From contig DBCS01000006.1 in NCBI GenBank assembly GCA_002293185.1, positions 68,329 through 132,328 of the forward strand: DNA of 64,000 nt, in the 5' to 3' direction. Under the pieces are notes generated by a model that saw only the letters and a list, made by a program, of their open reading frames with translations, made no database searches and had not been told where the DNA came from. The DNA comes from Flavobacteriales bacterium UBA952. Lineage in GTDB: Bacteria; Bacteroidota; Bacteroidia; Flavobacteriales_D; Crocinitomicaceae. Shown one piece after another: positions 62,006 to 64,000 of the stretch; within the stretch, counting starts at the first letter, position 1, and each line of letters opens with the position of its first letter. The position numbers were made by a program, and so were the translations under genes.

Positions 62006-62222
62006 CCTTCATCAAAAAAAAGACCGTGCCAATACTTTTTGTTTCTGTGTTTTATTTATCGATTCTTTGAGGGTTCATAGTGCTAAAATCTCCGCATGCT
62101 TTCAGTGTCAAAATATGTCAGGGTGTGTCAAATTGCGTAGTAAATCATAGAACTGCGCAAAATCGAGAAACTTAGGTTCGAGTTCGTATTGCGCTGATTA
62201 TCTGACACTTTGTCACTGCCAA

Positions 62223-63371
62223 TTATTCGTTTTCTTGTTTTTTGTTGTCAGTTGTAATGCCTAATTGGATGCTTTTCATGGCTTTTGTTTTCGTTGTATC
62301 CATCACCTTACCATAAATTTGAGTGGTATGAATATGCTTGTGCCCAAGTAGTTTTGAAACGGTATAGATATCGGTTCCTTCCGCAAGCTGCAAGGTCGCA
62401 AACGTATGGCGGAAATTATGAAAGGTGATCTTCTTTCGGATACCTGCTCTGAGTAACCAACTGTTCAAATTTGCATAGTCTCGTTGGAATTGATACTCCC
62501 CAAAAATGGGAGTCTGGTTTGCTTCAAAATCACCGAGTAAACTCAATGCCTCATCAGAAATAGGCAAAGTCTCCATCCCTTTGGTTTTGCTTTGTGTAAA
62601 GCGAATGAAATAGCCCATGCCTTCTGAATGTTGAATCTGATCACCTCTAAGTTTAATGACATCACCCAAACGCAAGCCTGTTAAAGCAGAAAACATACAC
62701 GTGCGCTTTAACAAGTCAGACTCAGCATCCGTATGATAGAGCTTGATCAATTCTTCTTTCGTTAAAAACTCTCGGTAGGTTTCCGGTTGTTGAATCCCCT
62801 TCACCGCATCAAAAGGATTACTGATCATATGGCCAAATACCATGGCTTCACGTACTGTTGCCCTCAGTTTATTGTAATAGGTGTAACATGAATTGGCAGA
62901 AATGCGCATTTTTGGCGAGTTGATGCGAGTGGCTTTCTTCTGAAGGAATTCTTTGTACTCATTGATGAACTGTGGGGTGATATCTCCAAAATTGCATTGT
63001 CCATTACAAAACTGAATAAATGTTTTATACGAAGCAACCCAACCTCCATGTGTATTGGGATTACCTACCCATTTGTTTACCTGCTTTTCATAGAATGGTA
63101 AGAAGTCATCAAATTGTGAGCTGCGCTTGATGCCAAACTTTCCTGCCAATCTATCAAGTTGCCTCGTGGAGGCTATCGAGCGTGCTAAGGTTTCAACGTC
63201 ACGGTTATGACGTTTCTCCATTTCATCGCGAGGAGGGTTAAACAGAAACATATCCAGGTATTCCCAACGTGTAATTTTGCCACTTTCTGGATGCACAATT
63301 GGCGGGTAGTGATCTAAATAAAGGCTGATTCGACCCGTCTTTAACGGACGCATTCTAAGTGTAACTCTCAT
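62223..63371 (-). CDS. Tyrosine recombinase (site-specific integrase)
   Basis: 382 residues. An N-terminal arm-binding region (RMRPLKTGRISLYLDHYPP) and a SAM-like core-binding domain (about 100-200) precede the catalytic domain: the first Arg in ALTGLRLGDV, HNFRHTFATLQLAEG (HxxR), LGHKHIHTTQIYGKV with the second His and the nucleophilic Tyr. All catalytic residues are present, so it should be active. The organisation matches integrases of Bacteroidota integrative elements. Its start lies 2 bp from the stop of the zinc-ribbon/HTH gene. Confidence 0.92.
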   Translation of the reverse strand: MRVTLRMRPLKTGRISLYLDHYPPIVHPESGKITRWEYLDMFLFNPPRDEMEKRHNRDVETLARSIASTRQLDRLAGKFGIKRSSQFDDFLPFYEKQVNKWVGNPNTHGGWVASYKTFIQFCNGQCNFGDITPQFINEYKEFLQKKATRINSPKMRISANSCYTYYNKLRATVREAMVFGHMISNPFDAVKGIQQPETYREFLTKEELIKLYHTDAESDLLKRTCMFSALTGLRLGDVIKLRGDQIQHSEGMGYFIRFTQSKTKGMETLPISDEALSLLGDFEANQTPIFGEYQFQRDYANLNSWLLRAGIRKKITFHNFRHTFATLQLAEGTDIYTVSKLLGHKHIHTTQIYGKVMDTTKTKAMKSIQLGITTDNKKQENE

Positions 63372-63373
63372 AA

Positions 63374-63733
63374 CTATTTGGATTTAAAAAGATGATCTAA
63401 TTCTTCACGGAGGATCAAGCGTCTTGCGCCGATGGTAAAACTTTGGAATTTATTGGCTTTGAGCATGCGTTGAACAGTCCAACGACTCACGCCGAGCAAC
63501 AAACTCACCTCATTCACGCTCAAAACCTCCCTTGCTTGAATTTGAATTACGGGTGCAATCAATTTGCTTTTGATCTGTTCTTTGTTTTCCAGGACTTTCG
63601 CCTGTCTTTTGTTCTCTTTGTAAGCCTTTGAGGCACAATTCAATGAACAGTAAAGTGTGGTGCTTTTTCTTGCCACGAATACTTCTTGGCAGAAAACACA
63701 AATTTTGGGAAAAGCATGTTTACTAGCAGTCAT
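63374..63733 (-). CDS. Zinc-ribbon plus helix-turn-helix protein of the mobility block
   Basis: 119 residues. The N-terminus ICVFCQEVFVARKSTTLYCSLNCASKAYK has a CxxC...CxxxC pattern likely to bind zinc. The C-terminal half is an excisionase-type HTH (LSVNEVSLLLGVSRWTVQRMLKANKF...RRLILREELDHLF). It heads the leftward mobility operon. A five-unit 10-bp repeat (63751-63800) sits directly upstream and may be its binding site. Confidence 0.8.
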   Translation of the reverse strand: MTASKHAFPKICVFCQEVFVARKSTTLYCSLNCASKAYKENKRQAKVLENKEQIKSKLIAPVIQIQAREVLSVNEVSLLLGVSRWTVQRMLKANKFQSFTIGARRLILREELDHLFKSK

Positions 63734-63750
63734 TTCAATTTTTTCGTTTT

Positions 63751-63800
63751 GGTGCAGCGTGGTGCAAAATGGTGCAACATGGTGCAGGGTGGTGCAAATA
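63751..63800. repeat. Five tandem 10-bp GGTGCA units (iteron-like)
   Basis: GGTGCA begins at 63751, 63761, 63771, 63781 and 63791, exactly one helical turn apart, with variable bases between. The array begins 18 bp upstream of the zinc-ribbon/HTH start codon. Such phasing suggests co-operative protein binding on one face of DNA, for control of the operon or for recombination. Confidence 0.7.
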
Positions 63801-63848
63801 CTTTAAATTACGTTCTGAATTTGTTGCTGAGCTGTTGCTCAAAAAATC

Positions 63849-63869
63849 CGAGCAACAAATGAGCAACAA
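63849..63869 (+). repeat. Right copy of the 21-bp element-end direct repeat
   Basis: Identical to 34358-34378. Just to its left, GTTGCT at 63823 and 63834 gives the inverted form of the same GCAAC motif, so the sites form an inverted pair of doublets. Confidence 0.6.
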
Positions 63870-63925
63870 AACTGATGCAAAACACCAAAAAAGTCGAAAA
63901 ATGTCAGTTGAATTAAAAACGCGAA

Positions 63926-63948
63926 AAACCCTTGACTAGCAAGGGTTT
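63926..63948. repeat. Palindrome at the right end: candidate recombination core or terminator
   Basis: AAACCCTTG (63926-63934) pairs with CAAGGGTTT (63940-63948) around ACTAG. Its sequence is partly matched by the left end (34324-34347). Read on the minus strand it is followed by TTTTT and could instead end a leftward transcript from beyond the window. Confidence 0.5.
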
Positions 63949-63950
63949 CA

Positions 63951-64000
63951 GTTATCTTTTGTTATGGATGGTTATCGTTGTTTATCGGCGTTTATTTACC
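63951..64000. repeat. Five 10-bp units beginning GTTAT or TTTAT
   Basis: GTTAT begins at 63951, 63961 and 63971, TTTAT at 63981 and 63991, exactly 10 bp apart up to the window end. The reverse complement (GATAAC/GATAAA at 10-bp spacing) occurs at 34302 and 34312 beside the left core, supporting a recombinase arm-site role. Confidence 0.55.

Larger units (their letters stand above)
34300..64000. mobile_element. Integrated element with tyrosine recombinase and defence-rich cargo (right limit at or beyond the window end)
   Basis: The left limit falls between the S46 promoter and the repeats at 34302-34378; the right limit is near or beyond 64,000. Support: a tyrosine recombinase with two HTH proteins and a DUF3987 ATPase at the right end (60246-63733); similar end sequences in inverted orientation; a 21-bp identical direct repeat near each end (34358-34378 and 63849-63869); a visible drop in G+C compared with the core; and a cargo of conflict-system genes on both strands. 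No conjugation or phage structural genes are present, so it is a mobilisable or satellite-type integrated island, not a conjugative element or prophage. Confidence 0.8.

Noticed and set aside
63751..63800. CRISPR array from the tandem GGTGCA units
   Set aside because: Units are 10 bp with no spacer-sized unique segments and no cas genes; this is an iteron-like array.
63926..63948. tRNA gene fragment as attachment site
   Set aside because: The palindrome is short and there is no T-arm consensus, acceptor stem or CCA end; no tRNA was seen anywhere in the window.
34300..64000. Conjugative transposon or prophage
   Set aside because: No relaxase, coupling protein, Tra/VirB proteins, portal, terminase or capsid genes were seen; only integrase, HTH and DUF3987 genes are present.

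Overview
Organism: the window looks like a chromosome segment of a Bacteroidota bacterium, most likely a member of the Flavobacteriales. The support is a Bacteroidota-type -7 promoter box (TAnnTTTG) ahead of many genes, secreted proteins with type IX secretion (T9SS) sorting tails, families typical of the phylum (DUF4783, DUF4421, DUF3050, S46 peptidase, HemJ), and an ATP synthase operon without atpD and atpC. No rRNA, tRNA or CRISPR array was seen. Left part, about 1 to 34,260, is ordinary core chromosome: the end of hutU (histidine degradation), a secreted phosphatase, the Fe-S assembly operon sufABCD, the ATP synthase operon atpBEFHAG, haem synthesis genes (hemJ, hemA-hemC-hemD), methylmalonyl-CoA epimerase, a mazG operon, an aldehyde dehydrogenase of the 2-aminomuconate semialdehyde type, an oligopeptidase, an MbnP/MbnH-like copper-protein pair, aspS, cysS, a membrane glycosyltransferase and an S46 dipeptidyl-peptidase. 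Right part, about 34,300 to at least 64,000, is a more A+T-rich integrated element. Its right end carries the mobility block on the minus strand: a zinc-ribbon/HTH protein, a tyrosine recombinase, an excisionase-like HTH protein and a DUF3987 ATPase. Its left end carries only an inverted relic of such a block: similar end sequences plus the last 30 bp around the DUF3987 stop codon. Cargo between the two ends is a patchwork dominated by defence and conflict genes: a type II Thoeris pair (membrane-macro protein plus TIR protein), a Fic protein, an AAA15 ATPase with a truncated RloB partner, a trypsin-like protease beside a HEPN-type protein, a second Fic protein, a YaaC-like protein, a RES-domain toxin-like protein, the tail of a type I restriction hsdS gene, a CBASS-like cassette (trypco2, four-TM protein, CD-NTase) and a free-standing EndoU-like nuclease. 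Embedded in it are a beta-rich protein/lipoprotein pair and a sensor kinase/response regulator operon that leads into two T9SS-exported proteins, one of 1302 residues. Relics (two decayed copies of the left-end HTH gene, the rloB stub, the hsdS tail) and repeated 47-bp intergenic sequences show that cargo has been gained and lost repeatedly. The two cassettes most likely to be poorly described are trypsin+HEPN and trypco2+four-TM+CD-NTase. All functions are assigned by reading motifs; no database search was run.
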